IMG/VR virus record: IMGVR_UViG_3300021379_000824
Coordinates: 1-58,735 of that record
Source: a virus
DNA length: 58,735 bases
Reading direction: 5' to 3' (one strand)
Shown: positions 16,707-24,302 of the stretch, piece by piece
Layout of the letters: every line of letters begins with the position of its first letter
How positions within the stretch are numbered: the first letter of the stretch is position 1
The notes under the pieces: generated by a model
Seen by the model: the letters and a program-made list of their open reading frames with translations, nothing else
The model's database searches: none
Told to the model about the DNA's origin: nothing
Translations under genes and position numbers: made by a program

Positions 16707-17313
16707 ACTAGAAGTTTACGACGGTACACAGGATTTAGAAGATTGGTACGAAGGTGCTGCTGCTAGAGGCTTTTACAACAACCATAACAAAACAGTGCTT
16801 ATTGATTATATTGATAAGCACGAAGATGCTACACTAATACTTTTATATTATAAAGACAGAGTAATAGGCACAACAATCACACACAGTTTGCGTCAACTAG
16901 GAATATTAGGTAAAGATGCACATCGTATTGCTGCACGTACAGCATTGCTTATTGAACGTGTGGATGACATACGTGGACACAAAGTACACAACAATGATCG
17001 CAGCCCAATGAATCATCACACAAGTCAAATGCTAACACCTGCTTGTTTTTATTACTTAGGGCTAGACAAGCCTATGTATGTAAGCACAAACAACTTAGAG
17101 ACAGCAAGCCAACGTAAAGTGCATAGAACTTGGGCAAAGATTATGCATAGACACAAATATCTTAAAGATCCTTTTGAACTAGAGTACAAAGGTGCATTTC
17201 AAACATTTTGGAAAGTAGATGTTGAACACTGGTTAAATGATTTGTCTAAAGTGCAATGGCCCGAATCAAAACAAGTGCTAGACGTATTTGCTGCACAACT
17301 CAAAAAAGTCTGA
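16699..17313 (+). CDS. GNAT-acyltransferase-like protein, TTG start
   Basis: No ATG suits the beginning. A TTG giving MYRLEVYDG (204 residues) is preceded by AGGA at 9 nt and overlaps the adenylating-enzyme gene by 8 nt, the same overlap length used by many genes here. A TTG six codons earlier is also open. The segment LILLYYKDRVIGTTITHSL resembles the central strands of GNAT acyltransferases, and PMYVSTNNLETASQRKVHRTW resembles their late part, where neighbours of the acyl-CoA site lie; the match is weak. Coupling to an acyl-activating enzyme supports acyl transfer. The 3' end overlaps the convergent radical-SAM gene by 36 nt. Confidence 0.5.
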   Translation: MYRLEVYDGTQDLEDWYEGAAARGFYNNHNKTVLIDYIDKHEDATLILLYYKDRVIGTTITHSLRQLGILGKDAHRIAARTALLIERVDDIRGHKVHNNDRSPMNHHTSQMLTPACFYYLGLDKPMYVSTNNLETASQRKVHRTWAKIMHRHKYLKDPFELEYKGAFQTFWKVDVEHWLNDLSKVQWPESKQVLDVFAAQLKKV

Positions 17314-18651
17314 CATTTCTGGAAACACTTGTTTGTGATCAACTCCACGTCTGCGTCCTTGTTCTTTAAAGAAGTTGTGGAAATCTCTACGTCCTTGTAT
17401 AACTTTTTCTAACGGATATTCTGTTGTATCCATGTAATCAACAACACGTCTAAACTTTTCATATTCTATAGTGCTAAATGCATCTTTGCGATTGTCATCT
17501 ACATTTTCTTTTATAAACTGCAAATGGTCACGCATATAAGTCATATAGTTGTTTGGCAGTATATTAATATCATATTGTAGAGGCTCTTTAAGATGTGGTG
17601 TATCAAAACCCAAACGTTGCCATCTGTGTGTTTCTACATCATTATACTTGGCACGCCATTCTAATATTTTTTCTAGTAGTGTGCGGAATGTTGTTACACT
17701 GAATATGTTAAACGTAATCATCAACACCATAGGTGCTTCACAGTTACGCATAAAATAATCCAAGTTGCGTTCAAAAACTTCGATGTCTAATCCGTCACGT
17801 ATGTATTCTGCACGTTTACCCCAAGTGTCAATACTTGTAAACATTTTAAAGCGTCTAATCTTGTTGTTTGTTAACAGGTCATTTACACGGTTTGTAAACT
17901 TTTCTAACTGCTTTGGTTTGCCACCTAAGTTGCTGTTACAGTTTAATTCAAGTTCTGGCTTAGGGTCTGCGTCCAACATATCAAACAGTTTATATGTGCT
18001 TTTTTGTATTGTAGGCTCACCACCTGTAATACGCAATATGTGTAACTCTTTACTTAATTCTGGCCACCAGCGCCAAAATGCATCTAAATACGGATTGTTT
18101 TCTTCTTCAAATATTTGAAACCAATCAATGTCGCATCTATGGTTTTTTACGTTTGTATATGGGCCATGTTGTTTGATTTCTTGATAATATCTACTGCTGG
18201 CTTTTGGATGACAGTATCCACAACGGAAGTTACACTCATTACCAAAACTAACTTCTAAGTATTCTGGATTTACATCAAACTCTGCACCACCTTCTTTTAC
18301 AGCGTTTAGTCTATGTTTAAAGAAGATAGTTTGATTACGCTGTTTTCTATCACTTACGTAATCTTTGCCAAGTGCTTCAATCTTCCAACAATAGTTACAA
18401 CCAGTAGGTTGTTCGCCACGCATCATTGCAGCACGTTCTTGCTTCTTTTGCGCTGTGTTGTGTATTGCACTTGGATTTTCTAACAACGGTGCTGTGTCAA
18501 TCTTATGAGGAGCAGGATGATAACAACTGTGTGTTTCACCTGTTTGGAAATATATATTGGCATGATACCATTTAGCAAAACAAAACGTTGGTGATATTTC
18601 TTGTGTTATACCATCAATGCGTTTAATTTCTTCGCTTTCGCTACGCTCCAT
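17278..18651 (-). CDS. Radical-SAM protein with N-terminal twitch-like domain
   Basis: This 457-residue protein has the N-terminal cysteine domain (TFCFAKWYH, HSCYHPAP, GCNYCWK) followed by GNECNFRCGYCHPKASS and RITGGEPTIQKS. The motif order matches the five twitch-first proteins at 457-7832, but the gene lies in a separate transcription unit behind the 22150 promoter. Its start overlaps the preceding glycosyltransferase-like gene by one base (TAATG). The 3' end converges on and overlaps the GNAT-like gene by 36 nt. That leaves no room for an ordinary intergenic terminator, so antisense read-through between the two units is likely. The substrate is unknown. Confidence 0.9.
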   Translation of the reverse strand: MERSESEEIKRIDGITQEISPTFCFAKWYHANIYFQTGETHSCYHPAPHKIDTAPLLENPSAIHNTAQKKQERAAMMRGEQPTGCNYCWKIEALGKDYVSDRKQRNQTIFFKHRLNAVKEGGAEFDVNPEYLEVSFGNECNFRCGYCHPKASSRYYQEIKQHGPYTNVKNHRCDIDWFQIFEEENNPYLDAFWRWWPELSKELHILRITGGEPTIQKSTYKLFDMLDADPKPELELNCNSNLGGKPKQLEKFTNRVNDLLTNNKIRRFKMFTSIDTWGKRAEYIRDGLDIEVFERNLDYFMRNCEAPMVLMITFNIFSVTTFRTLLEKILEWRAKYNDVETHRWQRLGFDTPHLKEPLQYDINILPNNYMTYMRDHLQFIKENVDDNRKDAFSTIEYEKFRRVVDYMDTTEYPLEKVIQGRRDFHNFFKEQGRRRGVDHKQVFPEMSDFFELCSKYV

Positions 18652-19577
18652 TATTGTTCTCTATCTAAAAATTTTCTACTGTTGTCTCTTACAGGATTTT
18701 GGTATACATTTTTAAAGAACATACTTTGTTGTGCGTTTAAAGGATCTTCAGCAATGGGTATATTTAATTCTTCAATTAATTTTTCGCCTAAATAATTAGT
18801 ATCCAATTCCATGCTTTCTTCATCAAATTCACCTTTTTGATCCCAATATTCATTAAGCCATTCAAAATCACGTACATTAACATAATCCCAATCTGTACAC
18901 ATAGTTTTGTACAAACCTTCTCTAGCACCGTATATAGCCCAACGTCCGTTTTCAACGTCTGCACCTACCATTAACCAAATATACAATCGGTGTAAGTTTT
19001 TCCAGTGATTACGTTTAAATCCTTCATAGTCAGGACGAACACCTTGATCTAATGCCATTTTAACGCCTTCACGGAAACCAGCACGCCACGCCTGATGAGG
19101 TGTAGCATTGTTATATATCATACTATATGTTCCGTTCATTTGTACATATTCAGTATCCCAACAAAAATCTACCTGTGCGTGTGGATTATCTTTTGGAGCA
19201 TTTTCGTGTGTGCGCATATTTAAAACATGACTCTTAGGCCAACATTTAATTCCGCCGTTTCCATACGCTAATCCGTTGATTATATTTTCAGCAGTCCAAC
19301 TAATAACCTTATTAGTTAAATCAGTATCTTCATCAAAGTTTATAACCTGTGACAAAAAATCATCTCTAATTCTATTATCACCATCTACGGTAATAAATCT
19401 ATCTGTTGTAGATTTTTCAGCAGCAGCTTTGTGTGCGCTATCACTACCTTTTACACCATGTACTCGTTCGGCCCAAGGAACCTTACTACATAAGTCTGCA
19501 AAATTTTGTTCTGCATTTGGTTCGTCATATGACAAGTATATAATATCGTAATCAACAACTCTGAATGTGCTAGGCAT
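18651..19577 (-). CDS. GT-A-type glycosyltransferase-like protein
   Basis: I start this at MPSTFRVVDYD (308 residues); GAGGA lies before this ATG, which overlaps the upstream stop by 8 nt. Motifs are IIYLSYDEPNAEQNF, RVHGVKGSDSAHKAAAE and FITVDGDNRI; the DGD is the likely metal and nucleotide-sugar site. It is a shorter paralog of the 13108-14142 protein. NGLAYGNGGIKCWP here aligns with NGLVYGYGGVKLFP there, so conservation extends beyond the active site. The long C-terminus (YEGFKRNHWKNLHRLY, WAIYGAREG) is shared in outline (FGEYALIGAKAG). It probably modifies the same class of acceptor; the specificity is unknown. Confidence 0.72.
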   Translation of the reverse strand: MPSTFRVVDYDIIYLSYDEPNAEQNFADLCSKVPWAERVHGVKGSDSAHKAAAEKSTTDRFITVDGDNRIRDDFLSQVINFDEDTDLTNKVISWTAENIINGLAYGNGGIKCWPKSHVLNMRTHENAPKDNPHAQVDFCWDTEYVQMNGTYSMIYNNATPHQAWRAGFREGVKMALDQGVRPDYEGFKRNHWKNLHRLYIWLMVGADVENGRWAIYGAREGLYKTMCTDWDYVNVRDFEWLNEYWDQKGEFDEESMELDTNYLGEKLIEELNIPIAEDPLNAQQSMFFKNVYQNPVRDNSRKFLDREQ

Positions 19578-20118
19578 CAACTTCCTCTAGATAGTAAGAA
19601 TCAAATCTACGTGTAGTATACACAGAAAACGGTGTTCCGTCAAATTCAAAATCTTCTGAAAATGGCACAAAATTTCCATCTGTAAATTTTATAAGTCTAT
19701 ATAATACATTTGGATCATTCTTTTTTGTAATGCTAAAATAATACTTTGAAAGATCTATGTTAATATTTTGATCTAACAATTCTGATTCAAATTTATCATC
19801 TAACATTATATGCCAACTTTTGTTTTTATTATTTTTAGTTAGAATTACTTGTTTCTCTTTCGGAATAGCAGTGGGTATTTCATATAGAAAACTCCACATT
19901 AATTTATCCTCGTCTATTTGCTTTGTATTTTTTATACTGTATTTTTTCTCGATAAAATCAAATTCTACTTTGTGTTCAAGAAGACTTAATTTTCCTGTAA
20001 TAAAATCTTCAACTTCTTCTATATCAACTTCTAAAAATTGAAATCTTTTGTCAGGCTGGTTGCTTATTTTGTAAATTGTTCCATCGTCTTCAAAACATAC
20101 AAATCTTTTTACATTCAT
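19570..20118 (-). CDS. Unknown protein in the glycosyltransferase block
   Basis: This 182-residue protein (MNVKRFVCFEDDGTIYKISN) is rich in acidic and aromatic residues, with no signal peptide, membrane segment or catalytic motif that I recognise. It looks soluble and mainly beta-stranded, judging by alternating hydrophobic stretches such as QFLEVDIEEVEDFI and VLYRLIKFTDGNFVPF. It overlaps the upstream glycosyltransferase-like gene by 4 nt (ATGA) and the downstream one by 8 nt, so all three are translated together. Related-looking small proteins in marine T4-like phages are uncharacterised. A structural or assembly role is as likely as an enzymatic one. Confidence 0.75.
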   Translation of the reverse strand: MNVKRFVCFEDDGTIYKISNQPDKRFQFLEVDIEEVEDFITGKLSLLEHKVEFDFIEKKYSIKNTKQIDEDKLMWSFLYEIPTAIPKEKQVILTKNNKNKSWHIMLDDKFESELLDQNINIDLSKYYFSITKKNDPNVLYRLIKFTDGNFVPFSEDFEFDGTPFSVYTTRRFDSYYLEEVDA

Positions 20119-20966
20119 ATTCCTAAGACCTTTTCATATTTTTTAATTATGTCATTAGTAACAAAATCTTTTTCGGTGTAATGAAAGATTCCATTTTGTT
20201 GATAATTTCCAATTTTCAATTTTAGATCGTCGTCTAAATATACACCTACTCTGTCTTGCCATCTAACTGAAAAATTATCGTTCCAATTTTGACATTTTGG
20301 TTTCATATGCACAAAACTAGGATATTCACTTTTATTATTTGTAATCAAATGCGTATTATCTAGTAATAAACTTGCTATAGATGCTGTTAAATCCATACTT
20401 GGATTGTTTAAATGTTTTAGCTTGTTATTTACTGTTTTATAAATTGATTGCCAATTATTTGTTATTAATTCAAGCCAGTCATTAAACTCGTGTGCTAAAT
20501 CTGATTTTTTAAAATAATGAAAACCACTGTATAAACTTGGAATATTGTTTAGGTAAAAATGGTTGTATCTATAATAGTTTTTATCAGGAATCACTTCTCC
20601 TCTATATGTTGTAACTTTGCTAGTATAAAATAAATCGTAATTTTCTAAATAATCAAACCAAAAAGAAATGTCATCTAATACCAGCATATCTGTATCTATC
20701 ACTGCTGTGTTTTCATATGGTATAGCGTGATAAATTTTCCATCTATTACTAACTTTCCAATCTTCGTTTTCAGCGTGATCGCCCCAAGGAATTTCCACTA
20801 TATGATCAAACACCTGCTTGTATTTTCGTGGCACTGGATCATTTGTAATTAAGCATACACTGCTATTTTCATTTGTAACTTTAATACTCATTGCAGCTAA
20901 GTATGCTTGACGCACGTAGTCAAAATTACTGTTTTGGGCAAGCATAGTAAAATTATTGGTTGTCAA
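20115..20966 (-). CDS. GT-A/GT8-like glycosyltransferase, TTG start
   Basis: The frame (283 residues) opens with TTG, with GGAG 8 nt before it and a 14-nt overlap with the upstream gene; the first ATG, seven codons later, has no ribosome binding site. TMLAQNSNFDYVRQAYLAAMS is a GT-A-type first helix. ENTAVIDTDMLVLDDI contains the DTD motif that binds metal and nucleotide sugar, as in GT8-like transferases. SLYSGFHYFKKSD resembles the acceptor-side loop of that fold. It is a relative of the next gene upstream (TIVMDTDYVIS, WATVFYFKKSE). Sugar and acceptor are unknown. Confidence 0.72.
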   Translation of the reverse strand: MTTNNFTMLAQNSNFDYVRQAYLAAMSIKVTNENSSVCLITNDPVPRKYKQVFDHIVEIPWGDHAENEDWKVSNRWKIYHAIPYENTAVIDTDMLVLDDISFWFDYLENYDLFYTSKVTTYRGEVIPDKNYYRYNHFYLNNIPSLYSGFHYFKKSDLAHEFNDWLELITNNWQSIYKTVNNKLKHLNNPSMDLTASIASLLLDNTHLITNNKSEYPSFVHMKPKCQNWNDNFSVRWQDRVGVYLDDDLKLKIGNYQQNGIFHYTEKDFVTNDIIKKYEKVLGI

Positions 20967-21783
20967 TTATTCTCTCCAAGCTAAACTTATTCATTATATG
21001 ACAATTACTGCCTTTGAGATTTACTGCTGTATACTCACCAAAACGATTTGTTTTTTGTACAAGAATTTTTATTTCATCTTCAACTATATCAAGTAAAACA
21101 TCTTTGTCAATAGCATAAAATTTCTTGCCTGGAAGTATACCCGCAAAGTCACCAGATTTGTATCCATTCATTATGTGTAGCGCAATGCTAAAAGCAAAAT
21201 CATTTCTATATACAGTTGTACGGAATTGATACATACTTCTATAATGCATATAATTTTCTTTAATATGCTTTACTAAATCAAAAAACATTTTTGTTTGTTC
21301 TGATTTTTTAAAATAAAATACAGTAGCCCAATAAAAATCTATGCTGGTATCACTAATACGTAAAAATTCAGATGTTCCTGTGTGTATACCTACGTGGATT
21401 GCATCCTTGTAAAGTAACAATTCCTTCTGTTGTAAAAAGCAATTATTTAAAATATCATTACTAATAACGTAATCAGTATCCATTACAATTGTTTCATCAT
21501 AAGGAGTAAGGTAATATACGTCTGCCCTATCGGTATTTAGAAAAGATGTTATCTTATTATATAAGTCACCGTCGTGATGTCTTTTTGTCGTATTATGATA
21601 ATTTTTGCTAGTCGATTGAATTACAGTATCAAACAAATTATTACTATTATCATAGTCAGAGGTTGTAACAAGACTGACTGGTAAGTTCAAATACTTTTGT
21701 ATTCTTTTTGCTAAAAATTCAGCTTGTTTTATATAGTTTAGTGTACCGTTGTTGTTAGCAAATAACAAGACGCCTTTTGTCAT
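20953..21783 (-). CDS. GT-A/GT8-like glycosyltransferase
   Basis: This 276-residue protein starts with MTKGVLLFANNNGTLNYIKQ, then VSLVTTSDYDNS. It contains YDETIVMDTDYVISNDI, where DTD is the likely metal site, and DFYWATVFYFKKSEQTKMF. The arrangement matches the 20115-20966 protein, so the two are a diverged tandem pair. The ATG forms an ATGA overlap with the 22127 gene's stop. There is no membrane anchor, which points to a cytoplasmic enzyme using nucleotide sugars. Phage uses of such enzymes include glycosylation of DNA bases, capsid or host surface polymers; the sequence does not choose among them. Confidence 0.7.
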   Translation of the reverse strand: MTKGVLLFANNNGTLNYIKQAEFLAKRIQKYLNLPVSLVTTSDYDNSNNLFDTVIQSTSKNYHNTTKRHHDGDLYNKITSFLNTDRADVYYLTPYDETIVMDTDYVISNDILNNCFLQQKELLLYKDAIHVGIHTGTSEFLRISDTSIDFYWATVFYFKKSEQTKMFFDLVKHIKENYMHYRSMYQFRTTVYRNDFAFSIALHIMNGYKSGDFAGILPGKKFYAIDKDVLLDIVEDEIKILVQKTNRFGEYTAVNLKGSNCHIMNKFSLERIIDNQ

Positions 21784-22127
21784 AAATTTATAATACTTTC
21801 AACAGTTCTGTTTTTTTTCAATTTGTTATATTCAACAAAATATTGGTTAGTTGCTTCAAAATATTTTGTGTATAATTCAGCACTAAAATTTGCAACATTA
21901 TCTACTTCAATCGGTATACTGTTATCATCAATCAAGATTGTTCCATCCTGTTCTAAAGTTACTAAACTTTGACAAAAACTTATAAGTTCTTGTGTAACTG
22001 TAAATTGTCCACCGTTATAGTAGTATACTAAATTTTCTTTATATTGCTCTCTTAACAAACGTTTTTGATTGTTTAGAGTAACCATATAGTTACTGTGGTC
22101 TAATGCTTTTTGAAGACGTTCGTCCAT
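21780..22127 (-). CDS. Small unknown protein, first gene of its operon
   Basis: This 115-residue protein (MDERLQKALDHSNYMVTLNN) begins with a helical, charged segment (QKRLLREQYKENLVYY) and has a stretch with NGGQFTVTQELISFCQSL. I do not recognise a named family; short proteins of this appearance occur beside tail-fibre genes in marine T4-like phages. It has an optimal ribosome binding site (AGGAGG) and is directly behind the sigma70-type promoter at 22150, so it should be strongly and early expressed. It overlaps the glycosyltransferase-like gene by 4 nt. The strong signals suggest a role needed early in infection or a leader for coupled translation. Confidence 0.75.
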   Translation of the reverse strand: MDERLQKALDHSNYMVTLNNQKRLLREQYKENLVYYYNGGQFTVTQELISFCQSLVTLEQDGTILIDDNSIPIEVDNVANFSAELYTKYFEATNQYFVEYNKLKKNRTVESIINL

Positions 22128-22149
22128 ATATACCTCCTAGATATGTTAT

Positions 22150-22178
22150 AGTATATATTAAACTATTTGTATTGTCAA
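22150..22178 (-). promoter_or_regulatory. Sigma70-type promoter of the 22127-17278 operon
   Basis: On the minus strand TTGACA (22173-22178) and TATACT (22150-22155) are 17 nt apart. The -35 box directly follows the stop codon of the late structural gene. The expected transcript start is near 22143, followed by CTAGGAGG and the ATG at 22127. Early transcription of the accessory block can thus begin independently of the late genes that lie upstream on the same strand. Confidence 0.82.
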
Positions 22179-23330
22179 TTATAAATCGGAATCTTTTGTT
22201 CCGGTTGGAACATCAAGCACGATTCCATTGTAAGTTACACCATCGTATACAAATGTACTGTTTGGTGTTTTTGTGTAAACTGTGCTTGTAATAGTTGCTC
22301 CTACACTTTCATCTGCAGGAGCACCTTGTTCACCAAATTCTTGTTGATATCCAGTCCCTGTATCACCGTCGTCAAATTCAATTCTAAATTGTAACTGTGT
22401 AGCACTGGCTAATGCACTATTAGTTCTAGCATAAATTCTAAAAAAGTTATCATCGTAGATCTGGCTTACAGGAATACCTCCAGGATTACCACCTGCTCTA
22501 CCGCCGCCTTGTTTCTCAAATATTTTAGTCCAAGTAGCACCACTACTAATATTAGCGTTACTATATCCTGTGCCCGAACCAGGACTAATTGCTTCACAAA
22601 TCCAATCTGTTTGATTTCTACGTCTGAATCTTACAGTTCCGCTGTCACTTAAAACTTGAGCCCAATCCCAATCCTTACTATAAAGAGTGCCTGTTGTGCC
22701 TCCTGTTGCACTAGATTGAAAAAGTATTTCTCCGCCGGCTGCTAAGAAGTAAATTAATTCATTATGACTAGGAAAATTTACTGTAACTTCGTGCCTAATT
22801 ACTTTTACGGCATCTGCACTACCGCCCCAATTTGCTGTCCTTTGACTAGATGTGCTTACTCCGCCACTGGTTTCTAACGGCTCTAATCCTGTAAAACTAC
22901 TGCTAGGAAATTCTGTAGAAGCATGATTAAATGCTAAAACTGTATCAGCAATAGTATCTAAATCTAATTTATGCTGCCAAGCAATAAGATCTCTATTAGA
23001 TATATCTGCAAAATCTGGATAAGTTAGTTTACCTTCAAATTCAGTAGGATCGATATCACTTGCTAAACTTGCATAGCAGTGATTATGTCCTGCCTGTAAA
23101 TCTAGCCATAAATTAAAATGTTGTTGTTCGGTAACCGTATCACTAACCCCTGGAGTACTGCCTCCAACTACATTGTCACTTGTAAAATTCCTACCATATC
23201 CTCCAGATGTAGTAAGAGGAGTTGTTAAACTACCATAATCATTATAGACAGAAACATTGCCTAAACGTCCAGCTATTAATTCTCTAATTGCATTATAATG
23301 TGATGCTAGTATCGGGGTATTTACAGCCAT
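22179..23330 (-). CDS. Virion structural protein, fibre/baseplate-associated
   Basis: This 383-residue protein begins MAVNTPILASHYNAIRELIA and has FPSHNELIYFLAAGGEILF, then WDWAQVLSDSGTVRFRRR. The same layout (AARYNEIQ, ARRAFFNAGGQIRF, WETMLTNSGQIQFGR) is found in the next protein upstream, so they are paralogs. Low cysteine, high Ser/Thr/Gly content and position at the end of the late tail-gene run argue for a virion component. The ribosome binding site is AAGGAAA. It is the last gene of the late cluster; beyond it the accessory operon starts with its own promoter. No enzymatic motif is seen. Confidence 0.7.
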   Translation of the reverse strand: MAVNTPILASHYNAIRELIAGRLGNVSVYNDYGSLTTPLTTSGGYGRNFTSDNVVGGSTPGVSDTVTEQQHFNLWLDLQAGHNHCYASLASDIDPTEFEGKLTYPDFADISNRDLIAWQHKLDLDTIADTVLAFNHASTEFPSSSFTGLEPLETSGGVSTSSQRTANWGGSADAVKVIRHEVTVNFPSHNELIYFLAAGGEILFQSSATGGTTGTLYSKDWDWAQVLSDSGTVRFRRRNQTDWICEAISPGSGTGYSNANISSGATWTKIFEKQGGGRAGGNPGGIPVSQIYDDNFFRIYARTNSALASATQLQFRIEFDDGDTGTGYQQEFGEQGAPADESVGATITSTVYTKTPNSTFVYDGVTYNGIVLDVPTGTKDSDL

Positions 23331-23378
23331 TATATTTCCTTTTTTAACATTTTAAACTATGCACACAAATTTGTCAAA

Positions 23379-24281
23379 TTATAATTCACTTGTCTTACTA
23401 TATGAAGGTGCAGGTGTATTTACATAAGTTCCGCTTGCTCTTAGATGAGAAACTGAACTTGTTAATATACCTGAAACATATTCGTCTGCGCCCCCTGATC
23501 CTACATCAAGATCACTAAAAACTATATTAAATGTTATTTCGTTATCGTTTTTTTCTTTAGCTTCAATATACCATTCATTTTCTGCATAAGTTCCGCTTGG
23601 ATCAGCTTCTTTAAGATATATTCTTTGATAGGTATCTGTCAAATCTTCGTTGCCAATTGCGTATGCAGTACCACTTCCTGTTGTTGCAGTAGCAGCTCGT
23701 CCAAATTGTATTTGCCCACTGTTTGTAAGCATTGTTTCCCAATCTTGGTTTTTAGATAAATCATCACCAGAAACACTACTAATATCAATGCTGGCATTAA
23801 AACGTATTTGTCCACCAGCATTGAAAAATGCTCTCCGTGCATTTGCATCTGCAAAACCTACATCAATAGTGTGATTAATTGTTTGTGGTGTTGCTGTGCC
23901 GCCCCACGGCGTAGCTGAACCATTTTTAATACTGTTTACTCCAGCAGATTCGGTATCAGTTTGAGAAAGTGCTACTGTAAACCTATCATTTTCTAAAGTA
24001 GTAATAAGAGTTTCGTATGCTGCATATAATGCTTCAGTAATATCATCGTCTTCTGTTACAGTTTCGATTGTTGTTGGAGTAGTTCCATTGATATGTACAT
24101 ATACTTTTTCAAAATCAGTGTACAAAGAATTCATATGATTTGCTAAAACAATTGATTCCACAGGCTCAGGATTAGAAGATACACTTTGATTGTAACCTTT
24201 ATCTCCTGATCCAACTCCTAGTAAAGCTGATATTTTTCCTTGTATTTCATTGTAACGTGCTGCTGAAATTATTTCTGGCAT
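23379..24281 (-). CDS. Virion structural protein, paralog of the next gene
   Basis: This 300-residue protein (MPEIISAARYNEIQGKISAL) shares with the 22179-23330 product an N-terminal helix (ARYNEIQ / SHYNAIR) and the segment ARRAFFNAGGQIRFNASID. The central and C-terminal parts are Ser/Thr/Gly-rich, as in beta-structured fibre proteins. GGAGAG precedes the ATG. The gene lies 48 nt before its paralog, with nothing recognisable in the gap except the downstream ribosome binding site. It is presumably part of the distal tail or fibre network; the exact position is unknown. Confidence 0.7.
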   Translation of the reverse strand: MPEIISAARYNEIQGKISALLGVGSGDKGYNQSVSSNPEPVESIVLANHMNSLYTDFEKVYVHINGTTPTTIETVTEDDDITEALYAAYETLITTLENDRFTVALSQTDTESAGVNSIKNGSATPWGGTATPQTINHTIDVGFADANARRAFFNAGGQIRFNASIDISSVSGDDLSKNQDWETMLTNSGQIQFGRAATATTGSGTAYAIGNEDLTDTYQRIYLKEADPSGTYAENEWYIEAKEKNDNEITFNIVFSDLDVGSGGADEYVSGILTSSVSHLRASGTYVNTPAPSYSKTSEL

Positions 24282-24302
24282 ACTATCTCTCCGTTGTAGT
24301 AC

